64,000 bases of DNA from Halalkalibacter urbisdiaboli (GTDB lineage Bacteria > Bacillota > Bacilli > Bacillales > Bacillaceae_D). Shown in pieces: positions 16,193-25,785 of the stretch. A program made the position numbers and the translations under genes. The notes under the pieces were generated by a model. It saw only the letters and a list, made by a program, of their open reading frames with translations. It did not search any database and was not told the origin of the DNA. How positions within the stretch are numbered: the stretch's first letter is position 1; each line of letters begins with the position of its first letter. The stretch lies in NCBI RefSeq assembly GCF_002156385.1, contig NZ_MVJM01000001.1:700861-764860 (forward strand), given 5' to 3'.

Positions 16193-16711
16193 TTAATTAT
16201 AGGTCATTAACGAAAAAATATGATAGTCTTTTAAACGGTCACGGCCATCTAAATAACCCAGTTCGATCATAAAAGCAATGCCGACAACTTCTCCACCAAG
16301 CTCTTCAACCATCTTGATCGTTGCTTCGATCGTACCTCCCGTTGCCAATAAATCATCGGCAATTAAAACACGCTGCCCTTTTTTGATTGCATCACGATGA
16401 ATTGTCAAGCTATCCTTACCATACTCCAAGCCATAATCAACAGAAATTACGTCACGCGGAAGCTTTCCTGCTTTTCGAACAGGTACAAAGCCTTTCCCTA
16501 ACGAATAAGAAATTGGACAACCAATGACAAACCCACGAGCCTCAGGACCGACAACGACATCTACATCCTTTTCGCTTGCAAAAGCAGCCATTTCATCTAT
16601 TGCTGCTTTATATACTTCTCCCTCTTGCATCAGAGTTGTAATATCTTTAAAGCGAATTCCTTCTTTTGGATAATCCTCTACAATCGTAATATATTTTTTA
16701 AAATCCATCAT
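16193..16711 (-). CDS. apt: Adenine phosphoribosyltransferase
   Basis: A 172-residue purine salvage enzyme (adenine + PRPP to AMP). The PRPP-binding motif is [17 protein letters not shown], and [13 protein letters not shown] and [10 protein letters not shown] are family landmarks. The start overlaps the recJ stop (TAATG), placing apt in one transcript with recJ. In B. subtilis apt likewise lies between recJ and relA; here a terminator separates it from relA. Confidence 0.97.
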   Translation of the reverse strand: MMDFKKYITIVEDYPKEGIRFKDITTLMQEGEVYKAAIDEMAAFASEKDVDVVVGPEARGFVIGCPISYSLGKGFVPVRKAGKLPRDVISVDYGLEYGKDSLTIHRDAIKKGQRVLIADDLLATGGTIEATIKMVEELGGEVVGIAFMIELGYLDGRDRLKDYHIFSLMTYN

Positions 16712-19068
16712 TACACCGTCTCCTTGAGTACTTGTTCTTTTTCATTTTTTTCTTCCATTGCCTGGTCAAACCACATTTTCAACTCGGCATAGGAAGAATA
16801 GACAAAATCATTTTCTAATTGGGCCTGTGCCTTTTTTCTACGGTACGTGGTCGAATCTTCTAAGCGTTTCTTCTCTGGGCTTTCTGTAACGATAATCATT
16901 CCTTGATCAACCGTAATAAACCCAAGCTCTAAAAAGACTCGTGCCATGAACTCGACCGTTTCTGGTGACCATCCTTTATACTTCGCTAATTCTTGTCCTT
17001 TGTTTTTCACATCAAACGATTTTCGTTTCATTAAAAAAGCATAAAACCACTTAAACTGTTCTCGATTAGGGTCGCTCGTAAAAAACGAGTCTTCTTCTTG
17101 ATGGAAAACGGTATACACTCGCTCCGGTACTCCTGCCCCTACGAACAATTTTGTTAACTGCTCTTTCTCACTTGGTAGATCGAGGAAAACGGCATATTTC
17201 CCTTGCAACTGAGTAATCGATTCCGGTTGAGTAATCGTCCATTCATCTAACTGAAGTCTTTTAACGGTTTCCTGCTGAAATGCAATTAGCATGCGTTTTT
17301 CATTTGGTAAAGAGGATAGCCTGTCCACTATTTTATGTTTTTGAATGCTACGCCAATCAAATAACTGCCATTCATCGACAGCTAAATCTTCGAGCATGAT
17401 TTGCGGCTTAACATGCCCGTTCCATTCATTAACGGACAGTGTTCCAACTGCAGAAACTTTCGCTGATGAAGACATTTCATCCTGTAAATGTCCAAGATGA
17501 AAACCGATTCCGTCTAACGTATTCCCATTTTGAGAGAAATTAATTTTTAAATGGTTCGATTCACTGCCAATTCGTCGTATCTGCGCAAGGCTTACACCAT
17601 TTAGCATAACCTTCGGAGTTGGATTACTTACACCAAATGGAGCAAGTTCATCAAGCTGTTGAATCACAGATAATGATAATTCCTCGATATCAGCAACCAA
17701 ATCAATATTTGATACGGGAATAAAATCTTCATCTGATAACACTTCCATCGCTTGCTCGTTCAACCGTTTTCTTAATATATCAACATCATCAATTTTCATT
17801 GTTAACCCAGCTGCCATCGGGTGTCCACCAAAATGAGGAAGGATTTCACGATTTTTCGAAAGCTCTGCAAACATATCAAAGCCTTCAATACTTCTAGCTG
17901 ATCCTTTTGCTACGCCTTTATGGCTATCAATGCTTAAAACAATAGTCGGGCGATAAAACCGCTCAACTAACCGTGATGCCACAATTCCAATAACCCCAGG
18001 ATTCCAGCCTTCTTTTGCTACAATTAAAACCTGATTTTCACTTGGAGGATAAAATTGTTCCACCATTGCGACTGCTTCTTCTGTAATCCCATTGACAATC
18101 CCTTGTCGTTCTTTGTTTAATTCATCAATGTTCGTAGCAAGCTGTTTTGCTTCATCTCGATTATCGGTAATTAGAAGTTCTACAGCAGGATCCGCAGCTG
18201 CCAGTCGACCAGCAGCATTGATTCGAGGACCAATTCCAAACCCGACATGGTCAGCTTGAATCATTTCACTACCAAACCCACAAACTTTCTTTAATGCTAT
18301 TAATCCCGGCTTCTCTGATTCTTGTAATGCAAACAAGCCCTCTTTAGCAATAAGACGATTCTCATCAACAAGTGGAACTAAATCCGCGATCGTACCAATA
18401 ACTGCAATATCAAGCAGTTCAACTGGAACCCGCTCTAATAATGCATGCGCAACCTTAAATGCAACCCCAACTCCTGCCAAACCTTTAAAAGGATACGTAC
18501 AGCCCGGTTTTTTCGGATTCACTATCGCATACGCATCAGGTAAAACGGGCGGCGCTTCATGATGGTCGGTTACGATAAAGTCTAAACCAATTTCTCTTGC
18601 TACAGCAGCTTCATGTACAGCAGAAATTCCAGTGTCTACTGTTACTACTAGACTGTAGCCATCTTCCTTGGCTTTGCGTAAAGCTGGCTCGTTTGGTCCG
18701 TAGCCTTCAGTAAAACGATTGGGAATATAATAATCAAAATCAGCCTTGAGATAGCGAAGTGTATATACCATAACTGCTGTGCTACTAACACCATCAGCAT
18801 CATAATCCCCAAAAACAAGGATTCTCTCTTTATCATCAATCGCTTGTCTTATTCTCGCAACTGCTTCTTGCATACCATCAAGTAAGAACGGATCATGATA
18901 ATCCATATTCTCTTTGTAAAGAAACGTTTTTGCTTCTTCTATTGTCTCAATGCCACGATTAAGTAGTAGCTTTGCTACAAGTGGGACAATATTTAAATGT
19001 TCTACAAGCGTCTCTACTTTCTTATTATCTTGTTCCTGTATATTCCATCTAGCCCTAGGTTTTAGCAT
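16711..19068 (-). CDS. recJ: Single-stranded-DNA-specific exonuclease RecJ
   Basis: A 785-residue 5'-3' ssDNA exonuclease used in recombination and mismatch repair. DHH-phosphoesterase motifs are visible: [33 protein letters not shown] and [10 protein letters not shown], with the DHHA1 motif [12 protein letters not shown]. The C-terminal ~250 residues match the Bacillus-specific RecJ extension. The longest frame starts 17 codons earlier, but ATG 19068 ([11 protein letters not shown]) has the AAGGGGTG ribosome site and agrees with homologues. The promoter lies in the terminator of the previous gene. Confidence 0.96.
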   Translation of the reverse strand: MLKPRARWNIQEQDNKKVETLVEHLNIVPLVAKLLLNRGIETIEEAKTFLYKENMDYHDPFLLDGMQEAVARIRQAIDDKERILVFGDYDADGVSSTAVMVYTLRYLKADFDYYIPNRFTEGYGPNEPALRKAKEDGYSLVVTVDTGISAVHEAAVAREIGLDFIVTDHHEAPPVLPDAYAIVNPKKPGCTYPFKGLAGVGVAFKVAHALLERVPVELLDIAVIGTIADLVPLVDENRLIAKEGLFALQESEKPGLIALKKVCGFGSEMIQADHVGFGIGPRINAAGRLAAADPAVELLITDNRDEAKQLATNIDELNKERQGIVNGITEEAVAMVEQFYPPSENQVLIVAKEGWNPGVIGIVASRLVERFYRPTIVLSIDSHKGVAKGSARSIEGFDMFAELSKNREILPHFGGHPMAAGLTMKIDDVDILRKRLNEQAMEVLSDEDFIPVSNIDLVADIEELSLSVIQQLDELAPFGVSNPTPKVMLNGVSLAQIRRIGSESNHLKINFSQNGNTLDGIGFHLGHLQDEMSSSAKVSAVGTLSVNEWNGHVKPQIMLEDLAVDEWQLFDWRSIQKHKIVDRLSSLPNEKRMLIAFQQETVKRLQLDEWTITQPESITQLQGKYAVFLDLPSEKEQLTKLFVGAGVPERVYTVFHQEEDSFFTSDPNREQFKWFYAFLMKRKSFDVKNKGQELAKYKGWSPETVEFMARVFLELGFITVDQGMIIVTESPEKKRLEDSTTYRRKKAQAQLENDFVYSSYAELKMWFDQAMEEKNEKEQVLKETV

Positions 19069-19119
19069 AAAAACACCCCTTGACCATCCTATTATACAGG
19101 AGCAGTCAAGGGGTGACAA
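19068..19119 (-). promoter_or_regulatory. recJ promoter nested in the terminator of the LapA-like gene
   Basis: Minus strand TTGTCA (19119-19114), 17-nt spacer, TATAAT (19096-19091). The same DNA holds an 11-bp perfect inverted repeat CACCCCTTGAC (19115-19105) / GTCAAGGGGTG (19084-19074), with an inner TCCT/AGGA stem and the loop GTATAAT, followed by TTTTT. So the -10 box forms the hairpin loop, and the 3' arm is the recJ ribosome binding site. Read-through RNA would terminate or hide that site; RNA initiated here lacks the 5' arm and leaves it free. Confidence 0.75.
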
Positions 19120-19132
19120 TGAATAGAATATG

Positions 19133-19456
19133 TTAGTTATTTATCTCGTTTTTTTCAATTTCCTTATTCTCTTTTTCTTCTCGTTCAGAGGCTGTTTCTT
19201 TTATTTCCACATCTGGCTTATCTTTTACCATCTTAAGGCGCCTTATTTCAGCTTTTAATTGATAAAACCTGACCATTCCCAATGCACCAGCAATGATTGC
19301 ACCCATGAGTACAGAACCTAAAATCACAAGAATTAATGGCCATTCAGCAACTCCAAATAAATAATTTACTCGAACAGCATCAACATTAATAATAGCAAAA
19401 ATCGATATGATAATTGCAGCAATTAAACCTAAAATTAATCCCCATTGCCCTCTCAT
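19133..19456 (-). CDS. LapA-domain membrane protein
   Basis: A 107-residue protein (YrvD-like in B. subtilis order). Two membrane helices (about residues 4-25 and 37-62) are followed by a cytoplasmic charged tail rich in E and K. The pattern RVNYLFGVAEWPLILVILGSVLMGA is the LapA/YciS signature. In E. coli LapA acts in control of lipopolysaccharide synthesis; the role in Gram-positives is unknown. It is 17 nt after the cation efflux gene, probably co-transcribed, and ends just before the hairpin that also carries the recJ promoter. Confidence 0.85.
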   Translation of the reverse strand: MRGQWGLILGLIAAIIISIFAIINVDAVRVNYLFGVAEWPLILVILGSVLMGAIIAGALGMVRFYQLKAEIRRLKMVKDKPDVEIKETASEREEKENKEIEKNEINN

Positions 19457-19473
19457 ATCTTTCCCCCTCTCTT

Positions 19474-20379
19474 TTAAGTAGGACGCTTCTCACTATATGG
19501 ATTAATGTGAACGAGAACATCCTGAACTTGCTTTTCCTCTAAAAGTCTTTCTTTTACCTTTTTCCCAATTGCATGTCCTTCTCTTACTGTTATTTCTGGA
19601 TTAACAGCAATTTTAATATCAACAATTACATAATGCCCATGCTCACGAGCTAGAAATTCATCGATGTTTAATACTCCCTCGACCTCGGCAGCTACCTTTT
19701 TCATCTCCATTGTATCCTCTTCATGTAGTACATGATCAAGGGCATTATGAATCGACTGCTTTCCTAAACTCCATGCCATTTTCACAATAAGTACTGCTAC
19801 AAAAGCACTTGCTAGAGCATCTCCATAAACGAGCCAAGAGATATTCAACATGCCACCTAAAACCGCTGCACCTATCCCAATCAATGCAGCAACAGATGAA
19901 AATACATCAGAGCGGTGATGCCAAGCATCCACCATTAAAGCTTCACTCTTATACTTTTTACCCAAGTTATACTTATATCGAAACATCAATTCTTTTACTA
20001 TTATTGAAAATAATACAGCATAGATTGCCATAATTTTTGGTACTTGAACTGGTTCAAAGAAAGACTTAACTGCATTTAACGCAATCTCAAAGCCAACAAT
20101 GATAAGAAGAACAGCAACAATAATCGCCGCAACCGATTCAGCTTTTCCGTGTCCGTAGGGATGATCCTCATCTGGAGGCATTTTAGCCGCCCGAACGCCA
20201 ATTAGGACAACGACCGAACCAACAACATCCGATGCTGAATGTACGGCGTCTGCAATCAAGGCTCGACTGTTCGCCATGATTCCAATGACTGCTTTTATGA
20301 TCGCTAATATAATATTTCCTATAATCCCAACCCAAGCTGCAAAACGCACTTTTCGATAACGAATATCTGTTTCTTCCAC
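19474..20379 (-). CDS. Cation diffusion facilitator family transporter
   Basis: A 301-residue CDF transporter that would export divalent cations (Zn, Mn, Fe or Cd) in exchange for protons. Six membrane helices are evident in the first ~210 residues. The metal-binding HxxxD/DxxxD motifs are ADAVHSASDVVGS in helix 2 and DAWHHRSDVFSS in helix 5. The C-terminal cytoplasmic domain (HEEDTMEMKKVAAEVEGV..) is the usual ferredoxin-like dimerisation domain. HHRSD in place of HHR(S/T)D variants does not settle specificity. It leads the small operon with the LapA-like gene. Confidence 0.9.
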   Translation of the reverse strand: MEETDIRYRKVRFAAWVGIIGNIILAIIKAVIGIMANSRALIADAVHSASDVVGSVVVLIGVRAAKMPPDEDHPYGHGKAESVAAIIVAVLLIIVGFEIALNAVKSFFEPVQVPKIMAIYAVLFSIIVKELMFRYKYNLGKKYKSEALMVDAWHHRSDVFSSVAALIGIGAAVLGGMLNISWLVYGDALASAFVAVLIVKMAWSLGKQSIHNALDHVLHEEDTMEMKKVAAEVEGVLNIDEFLAREHGHYVIVDIKIAVNPEITVREGHAIGKKVKERLLEEKQVQDVLVHINPYSEKRPT

Positions 20380-20471
20380 GTCAACACCTCTTTTTCCAAT
20401 AGATAGCCTCTTTATTTTACCAATAACTAGACCAAGCTATGCAGTGCGAATGATTTCAATGACAAAGAATA

Positions 20472-20602
20472 AGAGGCTGTGCCAAAAGGTTTTTCTTTAA
20501 CCTTTTGGCACAGCCTGCAATGAGCGTAGTCGCTACATCTTTTAAAAGCATTACGATGATTGGGGCTCTCACCGTATAGCGAACGCTCATTTGCTGTGCA
20601 CG
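20472..20602. repeat. Two-part palindromic intergenic element, copy 2
   Basis: Hairpin AGGCTGTGCCAAAAGG / CCTTTTGGCACAGCCT (20472-20516) acts as the secF terminator on the minus strand. Next to it lies the palindrome AATGAGCGTAGTCGCTACA (from 20519) with GTATAGCGAACGCTCATT (ending near 20591). Its centre holds TACGATGA-TTGGGGCTC-TCACCGTA. The shared blocks GTCGCTACATCTTTTAAAAG and AGCGAACG link it to the copy at 28442. It is the 3' UTR of secF. Confidence 0.75.
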
Positions 20603-20630
20603 CTTTTAGCTTTGAGACAGCCCTATTCCC

Positions 20631-21575
20631 TTACGAAGTCGGTTCACTTTCTGGTTGGGACTGGCTTTTAAAGCTCATCTTCTCCAGCTGCTTATGCTTC
20701 CATATTAACCAAAGCTGTGAAGCAAGAAACATTGACGAATAAGTTCCAGCTACTAGACCAACTAATAAGGCAAATGCAAAGGAACGAATCGCTTCCCCAC
20801 CAAACACCATAATTGCTGCAGCAGCAAATATAACAGTTAATACTGTATTAATCGACCTAGCTAATGTCTGTACAAGACTCGTATTAACAATATTAGCTAA
20901 ATCGTCAAACGTCTTCACTTTCTTTGCAAACTTCATATTTTCACGAATGCGGTCAAAGGTAACAATCGTATCATTGATTGAATAACCGACAATCGTTAAC
21001 ACTGCTGCAATAAACGGAACATTAACCTCTATTTGCAATACACTGAAGATCGTAATAATGAAAAACGCATCATGCAATAATGCAACAATAGCAGCAATTC
21101 CATACAATAATTCAAATCGGATCGTAACATAAATAATTATCCCAACTGATGCGATGAGCACTGATATAAGAGCATTTCGTGCCAGCTCTTTTCCAACTGT
21201 CGGTGAAACCGTACTCGTACTTGGTTCGAAACCATATTTTTCAGAAAAGAAGGTCTGAATTTGCGAAATTTCATCTGATTTCAAGACGCCAACGAAACGA
21301 GCAGTTGCATATTCATTCCGATCACCAGCGAGGGTCACATCATTTGGATTAAACCCTTCACCAATTTGCGCAAAATCATCTCGAACCTGTTGTTCTGTTA
21401 ATGGTTCCGCTGAGTGAACTTCAATCCTTGAACCACTTTCGAAATCAATACCTAAATTTAATCCTAACGTTAACAAGAGAATAACCCCGAGTAAAGCGAA
21501 GGCACTTGAAAAAATAAAATACTTTTTCCGATGCTTCACGAAATCAATATCGCGATTTGCAAAATTAAAGCTCAC
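20631..21575 (-). CDS. secF: Protein translocase subunit SecF
   Basis: SecF (314 residues from the GTG at 21575) with SecD uses the membrane ion gradient to help draw exported proteins out of the SecYEG channel. A first membrane helix (KYFIFSSAFALLGVILLLTLGLNLGIDF) and the D2 motif LGLNLGIDFESGS are followed by five helices with GYSINDTIVTFDRIREN and the region RSINTVLTVIFAAAAIMVFGG. Upstream GTG 21584 sits inside the AGGAAGG ribosome site, so 21575 is preferred; it overlaps secD by 11 nt. In B. subtilis SecD and SecF are one fused protein. Confidence 0.94.
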   Translation of the reverse strand: MSFNFANRDIDFVKHRKKYFIFSSAFALLGVILLLTLGLNLGIDFESGSRIEVHSAEPLTEQQVRDDFAQIGEGFNPNDVTLAGDRNEYATARFVGVLKSDEISQIQTFFSEKYGFEPSTSTVSPTVGKELARNALISVLIASVGIIIYVTIRFELLYGIAAIVALLHDAFFIITIFSVLQIEVNVPFIAAVLTIVGYSINDTIVTFDRIRENMKFAKKVKTFDDLANIVNTSLVQTLARSINTVLTVIFAAAAIMVFGGEAIRSFAFALLVGLVAGTYSSMFLASQLWLIWKHKQLEKMSFKSQSQPESEPTS

Positions 21576-22869
21576 TGATTTCACCTTCCTTTACGCCAAA
21601 CAAACGTGGTTTTTTGTTTAATACTCGACTGTTAATCCATAATCCGAGTAAAAGTCTTGAACCATATACTGCTGTAATAAAGCTTGTCAAAATACTAACA
21701 ATTAACATTACCGCAAAGCCCTGAACCGAGCTTGTCCCATAAAAGAATAACACCGATGCAGCCAAAATCGTCGTAATGTTTGCATCAAGAATTGTTGAGA
21801 GCGAACGTTTACTACCAGCTTTAAAAGCAGACATGATGGACTTACCAGAGCGAATTTCATCCTTGATCCGTTCGTACGTAATAATGTTTGCATCGACTGC
21901 CATCCCGACACCTAATATAAGTGCTGCGATACCAGGTAGTGTTAATACAGCGTTCATCCAATCGAAAACGAGTAAAACGAGATAGATGTATACACTCAAC
22001 GTAATCACAGCAATCATACCCATAAAACGGTAATAAAAAATCATATAAGCAAAAATTAATGCGATTCCAATAAATCCTGCATATACCGTTTTCTGCATCG
22101 CCTGTTCACCTAAAGAAGCACCGACTGAATTGGAGTATTCCTCAGTTAATTTCACAGGTAATGAACCAGCATTTAGGACTTCTGAGATAATTCTAGTTTC
22201 TTCAATTTCAAAATTACCTTCGATCATGACATCTCGTGATGGGATAACGTGTCCTACACGAGGTGCTGATAAGTATTTTGGATTTTCTTTAAATCTTTCC
22301 TCAGCAAAAGAATCTACACCCTCTTCAAAATCAAGCCATATAACTAACAGGTTCTCCCCTTCTGGTCTTTGGGATATTTCCCGTGTTACCTCCTCAAAAC
22401 GTTTCGCATCCTTTAGAGTTAACGTTACAATAGGGTCATTCGTGTTTTCTTTAAAGGATGGACTTGCGCCGTTCTCTTGTAAATCACTTCCATCTAATAA
22501 AACAACATCATTTACGTCACGAAACGTTAAATTAGCTTCCGTTGCTAATAATTCACGCGCAGTCTGCTGATCTTCTACCCCTGCTAACTGGACACGAATT
22601 CTATTTTCGCCTTCTATTTGAATATTTGGTTCGGAAACACCAATAACGTTGACACGCTGGTTGAGTGCAGCTACAGTTGCATTCAATGTGTCTTGAGTAA
22701 TTTCTTCGTCATCAACTATGGATTTAACGTTATATAAAACTTCAAATCCACCTTGAAGATCAAGTCCGAGCTTAATTTCTTTCGTAACACCCATAACAGT
22801 CTGGCTAATGAGACCCGCAAGGATAAATACGATGAGAAAAAAAGCAACTATCCGTCCTTTTTTCACCAT
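21565..22869 (-). CDS. secD: Protein translocase subunit SecD
   Basis: SecD, 434 residues. An N-terminal membrane helix (IVAFFLIVFILAGLISQTVMG) and the D1 motif KLGLDLQGGFEVLYNV precede an extracytoplasmic domain of about 200 residues, then five helices with GVGMAVDANIITYERIKDE, where the conserved Asp is needed for ion coupling. It overlaps secF and both end at the palindromic element 20472-20602. A clean stop and separate start show this is a true split, not a frameshifted SecDF fusion. Confidence 0.94.
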   Translation of the reverse strand: MVKKGRIVAFFLIVFILAGLISQTVMGVTKEIKLGLDLQGGFEVLYNVKSIVDDEEITQDTLNATVAALNQRVNVIGVSEPNIQIEGENRIRVQLAGVEDQQTARELLATEANLTFRDVNDVVLLDGSDLQENGASPSFKENTNDPIVTLTLKDAKRFEEVTREISQRPEGENLLVIWLDFEEGVDSFAEERFKENPKYLSAPRVGHVIPSRDVMIEGNFEIEETRIISEVLNAGSLPVKLTEEYSNSVGASLGEQAMQKTVYAGFIGIALIFAYMIFYYRFMGMIAVITLSVYIYLVLLVFDWMNAVLTLPGIAALILGVGMAVDANIITYERIKDEIRSGKSIMSAFKAGSKRSLSTILDANITTILAASVLFFYGTSSVQGFAVMLIVSILTSFITAVYGSRLLLGLWINSRVLNKKPRLFGVKEGEISEL

Positions 22870-22924
22870 GTTTCTAGAAAGCCTCCTTCATTTAACGCAA
22901 TGATGCTTGCCTCTAAAAAAAGTA

Positions 22925-23048
22925 GTACGACAGAGGGCACTGAGAAAAACCCCTTGAAAGTCACGCTAAGAAGCAGCAATGGCTTCACACGTTGCTTCAA
23001 GGGCATCGAAAAGGGAAAATCACCCTTTTTCAGTGCCCTCGTACGACA
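22925..23048. repeat. Palindromic intergenic element, nested variant (copy 3)
   Basis: GAGGGCACTGA (22933-22943) and TCAGTGCCCTC (23030-23040) are perfect 11-bp arms enclosing 86 nt. Within are AAAAGGG-aaaatca-CCCTTTT, and CCCTTGAA / TTCAAGGG around GCAATGGCTTCACACGTTGC. Hairpin one resembles that of copy 5 (GAGGGCACTGAAAAAGGG at 63203 on), and the inner block resembles GCAACGTGCGAAGCCATTAC of copy 5 on the opposite strand. It is the 3' UTR of comN, between comN and secD. Confidence 0.7.
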
Positions 23049-23139
23049 CCTTTTCTTTAGTGGACAAGCATTCACGTATACAATAGTCCTATTATATCTG
23101 TCAATGAAAATTCCTGTCAATTTAAGGTGTAAACATTTA

Positions 23140-23415
23140 TTAACTTTCAAACGAAGCAAACCAGTCCTCTGGCTTTTTATATGCATTAACTGTGAGCCAA
23201 GTCATATAATCTTGCGGCTTTAATCTTAAAATTTGATTAACAAATTCATGTAAGTGGATGAATTCTTTCTTTTTTCTAAGACGATATAAAACACAATCCC
23301 ATATTTCTTCTTTTTTAGCTCGGTCATAGCCTAGAAAGTGGAACTCATCTACCTTACTTTGTAAAGCAGGTTCCACCTCGCTTTTCCACACTTCAAATTG
23401 TTGTTTTTCATTCAT
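23140..23415 (-). CDS. comN: Post-transcriptional regulator ComN
   Basis: A 91-residue protein of the Post_transc_reg family. In B. subtilis ComN (YrzD) controls comE mRNA and so the DNA-uptake machinery, and it also sits by secDF. Recognisable parts are WDCVLYRLRKKKEF, VNQILRLKPQDYMTWLTVNAYK and the C-terminal EDWFASF. ATG 23415 (MNEKQQ) is 8 nt from GAGGTG; the GTG at 23421 is too near it. Palindromic element copy 3 follows the stop. Confidence 0.85.
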   Translation of the reverse strand: MNEKQQFEVWKSEVEPALQSKVDEFHFLGYDRAKKEEIWDCVLYRLRKKKEFIHLHEFVNQILRLKPQDYMTWLTVNAYKKPEDWFASFES

Positions 23416-23433
23416 TTTCACAACACCTCTTGT

Positions 23434-23919
23434 TTAAAAAATCGAGTAAACAAAAAGAGTAACGCCAACACCAGCGACTACCACTCCTGTTGAAATCGCT
23501 ATAAAAGCTGAGCGAAATGGTATGAAAAATAATATCGCTGCTAAACTTGCTGACCAAGCCCCTGTTGTTGGCAGTGGAACTGCAGTAAATAAAATTAAAC
23601 CGATAGCTCCAAATTTCTCAACATTATTACTCTTTTTCATGGTTCGATTATACAACCAATCATAAAAACGCTTATAAAGTGAGAAGCGTAACATCCATTT
23701 ACTTACTGGTCGAAACAATAATAAAATCGGAATAATAGGAAGGATATTTCCAATAATTCCATACAAAAATGCCTCGGTCGCAGTTAACCCTAACGCAGCT
23801 GCAATTGGAATACCAGCACGTAACTCAAGAATCGGAAGTGCTGAAATAAACATTACCAACGCCTCTTGTGGTAAAAAACCAAAATGATCCAAAACAAACT
23901 GCTGAATTGTTTCCTTCAA
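23434..23919 (-). CDS. Small multidrug export family membrane protein (COG2426)
   Basis: A 161-residue integral membrane protein with four or five hydrophobic segments. The motifs MFISALPILELRAGIPIAAALG and ILFTAVPLPTTGAWSASLAAILF are hallmarks of the Sm_multidrug_ex family. The family name rests on old annotation; a drug export role is not established. TTG at 23919 (LKETIQQFVLDHFG) is preceded by AAAGGAGAGG at good spacing. The frame opens 11 codons earlier without such a site. It lies 18 nt upstream of comN, likely in the same transcript. Confidence 0.8.
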   Translation of the reverse strand: MKETIQQFVLDHFGFLPQEALVMFISALPILELRAGIPIAAALGLTATEAFLYGIIGNILPIIPILLLFRPVSKWMLRFSLYKRFYDWLYNRTMKKSNNVEKFGAIGLILFTAVPLPTTGAWSASLAAILFFIPFRSAFIAISTGVVVAGVGVTLFVYSIF

Positions 23920-24106
23920 CTCTCTTTCCTCTCCTTTATTTATTAATTTCAAAACCGATGTTCTTAACGTTGTCAGTTATTTAGTTTAGACAACACTAGA
24001 GCTTTTCGAGCATCTCATAAACTACTTGTCATGCTTGACCCATTACTAAGCATATAGATAATAACAGAAAATATCCATCATTTTTTTACGAAAGTAGGGC
24101 CGTTCT

Positions 24107-25675
24107 ATGTCAAAGCAGACCTTTCTAAAAGGTACCTTTATTTTGATTATGGCAGGTCTCGTTACGAGACTTCTAGGATTTGTTAATAGAATTGTAGTGG
24201 CGAGAATTATGGGAGCTGAAGGAGTAGGCCTTTATATGATGGCTGTTCCAACTTTATTACTCGTTATTACCTTGACACAACTCGGTTTACCGGTAGCTAT
24301 ATCTAAGTTAGTGGCCGAAGCAGAAGCTATCGGAGACCGTCTTCGAATTAAACGAATTCTCGTCGTTTCATTATCTGTCACGAGTGTACTAAGTATCATC
24401 TTCACAATTGCGATGATTGGTTTTGCTCCCCTTGTTTCTAATTACTTCTTAACGGATTCAAGAGCTTATTACCCACTCATTGCAATCGCACCTATCGTAC
24501 CTATCGTAGCACTTTCCTCAGTGATGAGAGGCTACTTTCAAGGTCGTCAGAATATGAAGCCAACCGCTATTTCTCAAGTCATTGAACAGGTCGTTCGAAT
24601 AACGCTCGTAGCAATTATGACAACTGCCTTTTTACCGTTAGGCCTTGAGTATGCTGCAGCGGGTGCGATGCTATCCGTTGTTATCGGGGAACTCGCTTCA
24701 CTTATGTACATGTTCTTCATGTTTAAACGAAACAAGAGGTTGAGAATTAGACAAGACTTTTTTGCTCATTTAAAAGAAGGCAAGAAAACCTTTAACGACT
24801 TAATGAGAATCTCTTTACCAACTACCGGAAGTCGCCTTATTGGGTCACTCTCCTTGTTTTTCGAACCGATCGTTGTTGCTCAAAGCCTAGCATTAGCAGG
24901 TGTTGCAACTGTTGTTGCGACTCGTCAATATGGAGAGCTTACTGGCTTCGTTATTCCAGTTCTCCTATTACCAACATTTATTACGTACTCGCTCTCTGTC
25001 TCACTAGTACCAGCTGTAAGTGAAGCTGCTGCCCAAAATCAATATAAATTAATTCACCATAGACTAGGGCAAGCTTTAAGAATCGCCTTAATTTCTGGGG
25101 GGATTTCAGCAGTTGTTCTCTATATTTTTGCTGAACCAATCATGACATTAATGTACGATGCTCCTACGGTGGCATCTTATGTAAAAATAATGGCGCCTTT
25201 TACGTTATTTTTATATTTCCAAGGACCACTCCAAGCTACATTACAAGCCCTTGATTTAGCAAAAGCCGCTATGATGAATAGTTTATTTGGAGCCGTTATA
25301 AAAATTGCAGCCATTTTTGTCTTAGCATCGCGGCCTGAATTTGGAATAATGGGAGCAGCGCTCGCGATTGTCATTAGTTTTATTCTAGTTACACTTCTTC
25401 ATTTTGCTTCAATTGTAAAAACGATTAGCTTTACGTTAGACGTTAAATTCATAAGTAAATCAGTTTTATTAATTGCTGCTTCCGCTTGGCTCGGCTACCT
25501 CCTATCTACTTACGCTTTTCAAGAGCAGCCATTATTACTAAAAACTTGTTTATCGATTTTAATAACTGCACTCTTTTATGGAGCAGTGACAGTACTACTT
25601 GGCCTAGCTCTTCGTGAGGAATTAAGACGGATTCCCATTATCGGTAACTGGCTTAGCCGTTTTGCACCGAATTAA
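24107..25675 (+). CDS. spoVB: Stage V sporulation protein B
   Basis: A 522-residue polytopic MOP-superfamily flippase (about 14 helices) needed for spore cortex formation; SpoVB is thought to flip lipid-linked peptidoglycan precursors across the mother-cell membrane. The start (LKGTFILIMAGLVTRLLGF) and RIMGAEGVGLYMMA are typical, as are PIVALSSVMRGYFQGRQNM and RISLPTTGSRLIGSL. It is transcribed alone on the plus strand and followed by a terminator. In B. subtilis spoVB also lies by secDF. The ribosome site is weak (AAGTAGGG). Confidence 0.93.
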   Translation: MSKQTFLKGTFILIMAGLVTRLLGFVNRIVVARIMGAEGVGLYMMAVPTLLLVITLTQLGLPVAISKLVAEAEAIGDRLRIKRILVVSLSVTSVLSIIFTIAMIGFAPLVSNYFLTDSRAYYPLIAIAPIVPIVALSSVMRGYFQGRQNMKPTAISQVIEQVVRITLVAIMTTAFLPLGLEYAAAGAMLSVVIGELASLMYMFFMFKRNKRLRIRQDFFAHLKEGKKTFNDLMRISLPTTGSRLIGSLSLFFEPIVVAQSLALAGVATVVATRQYGELTGFVIPVLLLPTFITYSLSVSLVPAVSEAAAQNQYKLIHHRLGQALRIALISGGISAVVLYIFAEPIMTLMYDAPTVASYVKIMAPFTLFLYFQGPLQATLQALDLAKAAMMNSLFGAVIKIAAIFVLASRPEFGIMGAALAIVISFILVTLLHFASIVKTISFTLDVKFISKSVLLIAASAWLGYLLSTYAFQEQPLLLKTCLSILITALFYGAVTVLLGLALREELRRIPIIGNWLSRFAPN

Positions 25676-25679
25676 TAAC

Positions 25680-25716
25680 AGGTTGCCCTAAAATCCTATC
25701 CATTCTAGGGCAACCT
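25680..25716. terminator. Terminator of spoVB
   Basis: AGGTTGCCCTA (25680-25690) pairs perfectly with TAGGGCAACCT (25706-25716), followed by a T-rich run. Confidence 0.75.
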
Positions 25717-25745
25717 TGCTCTATTATTTTATTGGCGATACTAAT

Positions 25746-25784
25746 AAGACCTCCTTTCCACAAAATAATGGAATGGAGGTCTTT
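25746..25784. terminator. Terminator of the DUF421 gene
   Basis: AAGACCTCC..TCCA pairs with TGGA..GGAGGTCTT directly after the stop of the minus-strand DUF421 gene (25786). It can also back up spoVB termination. Confidence 0.65.
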
Positions 25785-25785
25785 C

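Noticed and set aside
21565-21584. SecDF fusion broken by a frameshift
   Set aside because: secF has its own ribosome site and N-terminal helix, and secD a natural C-terminus; separate genes are common in related genera.
22753-23223. Frame of 156 codons on the plus strand and 107 on the minus strand
   Set aside because: They run through the palindromic element and the ends of secD and comN; composition follows the palindrome.
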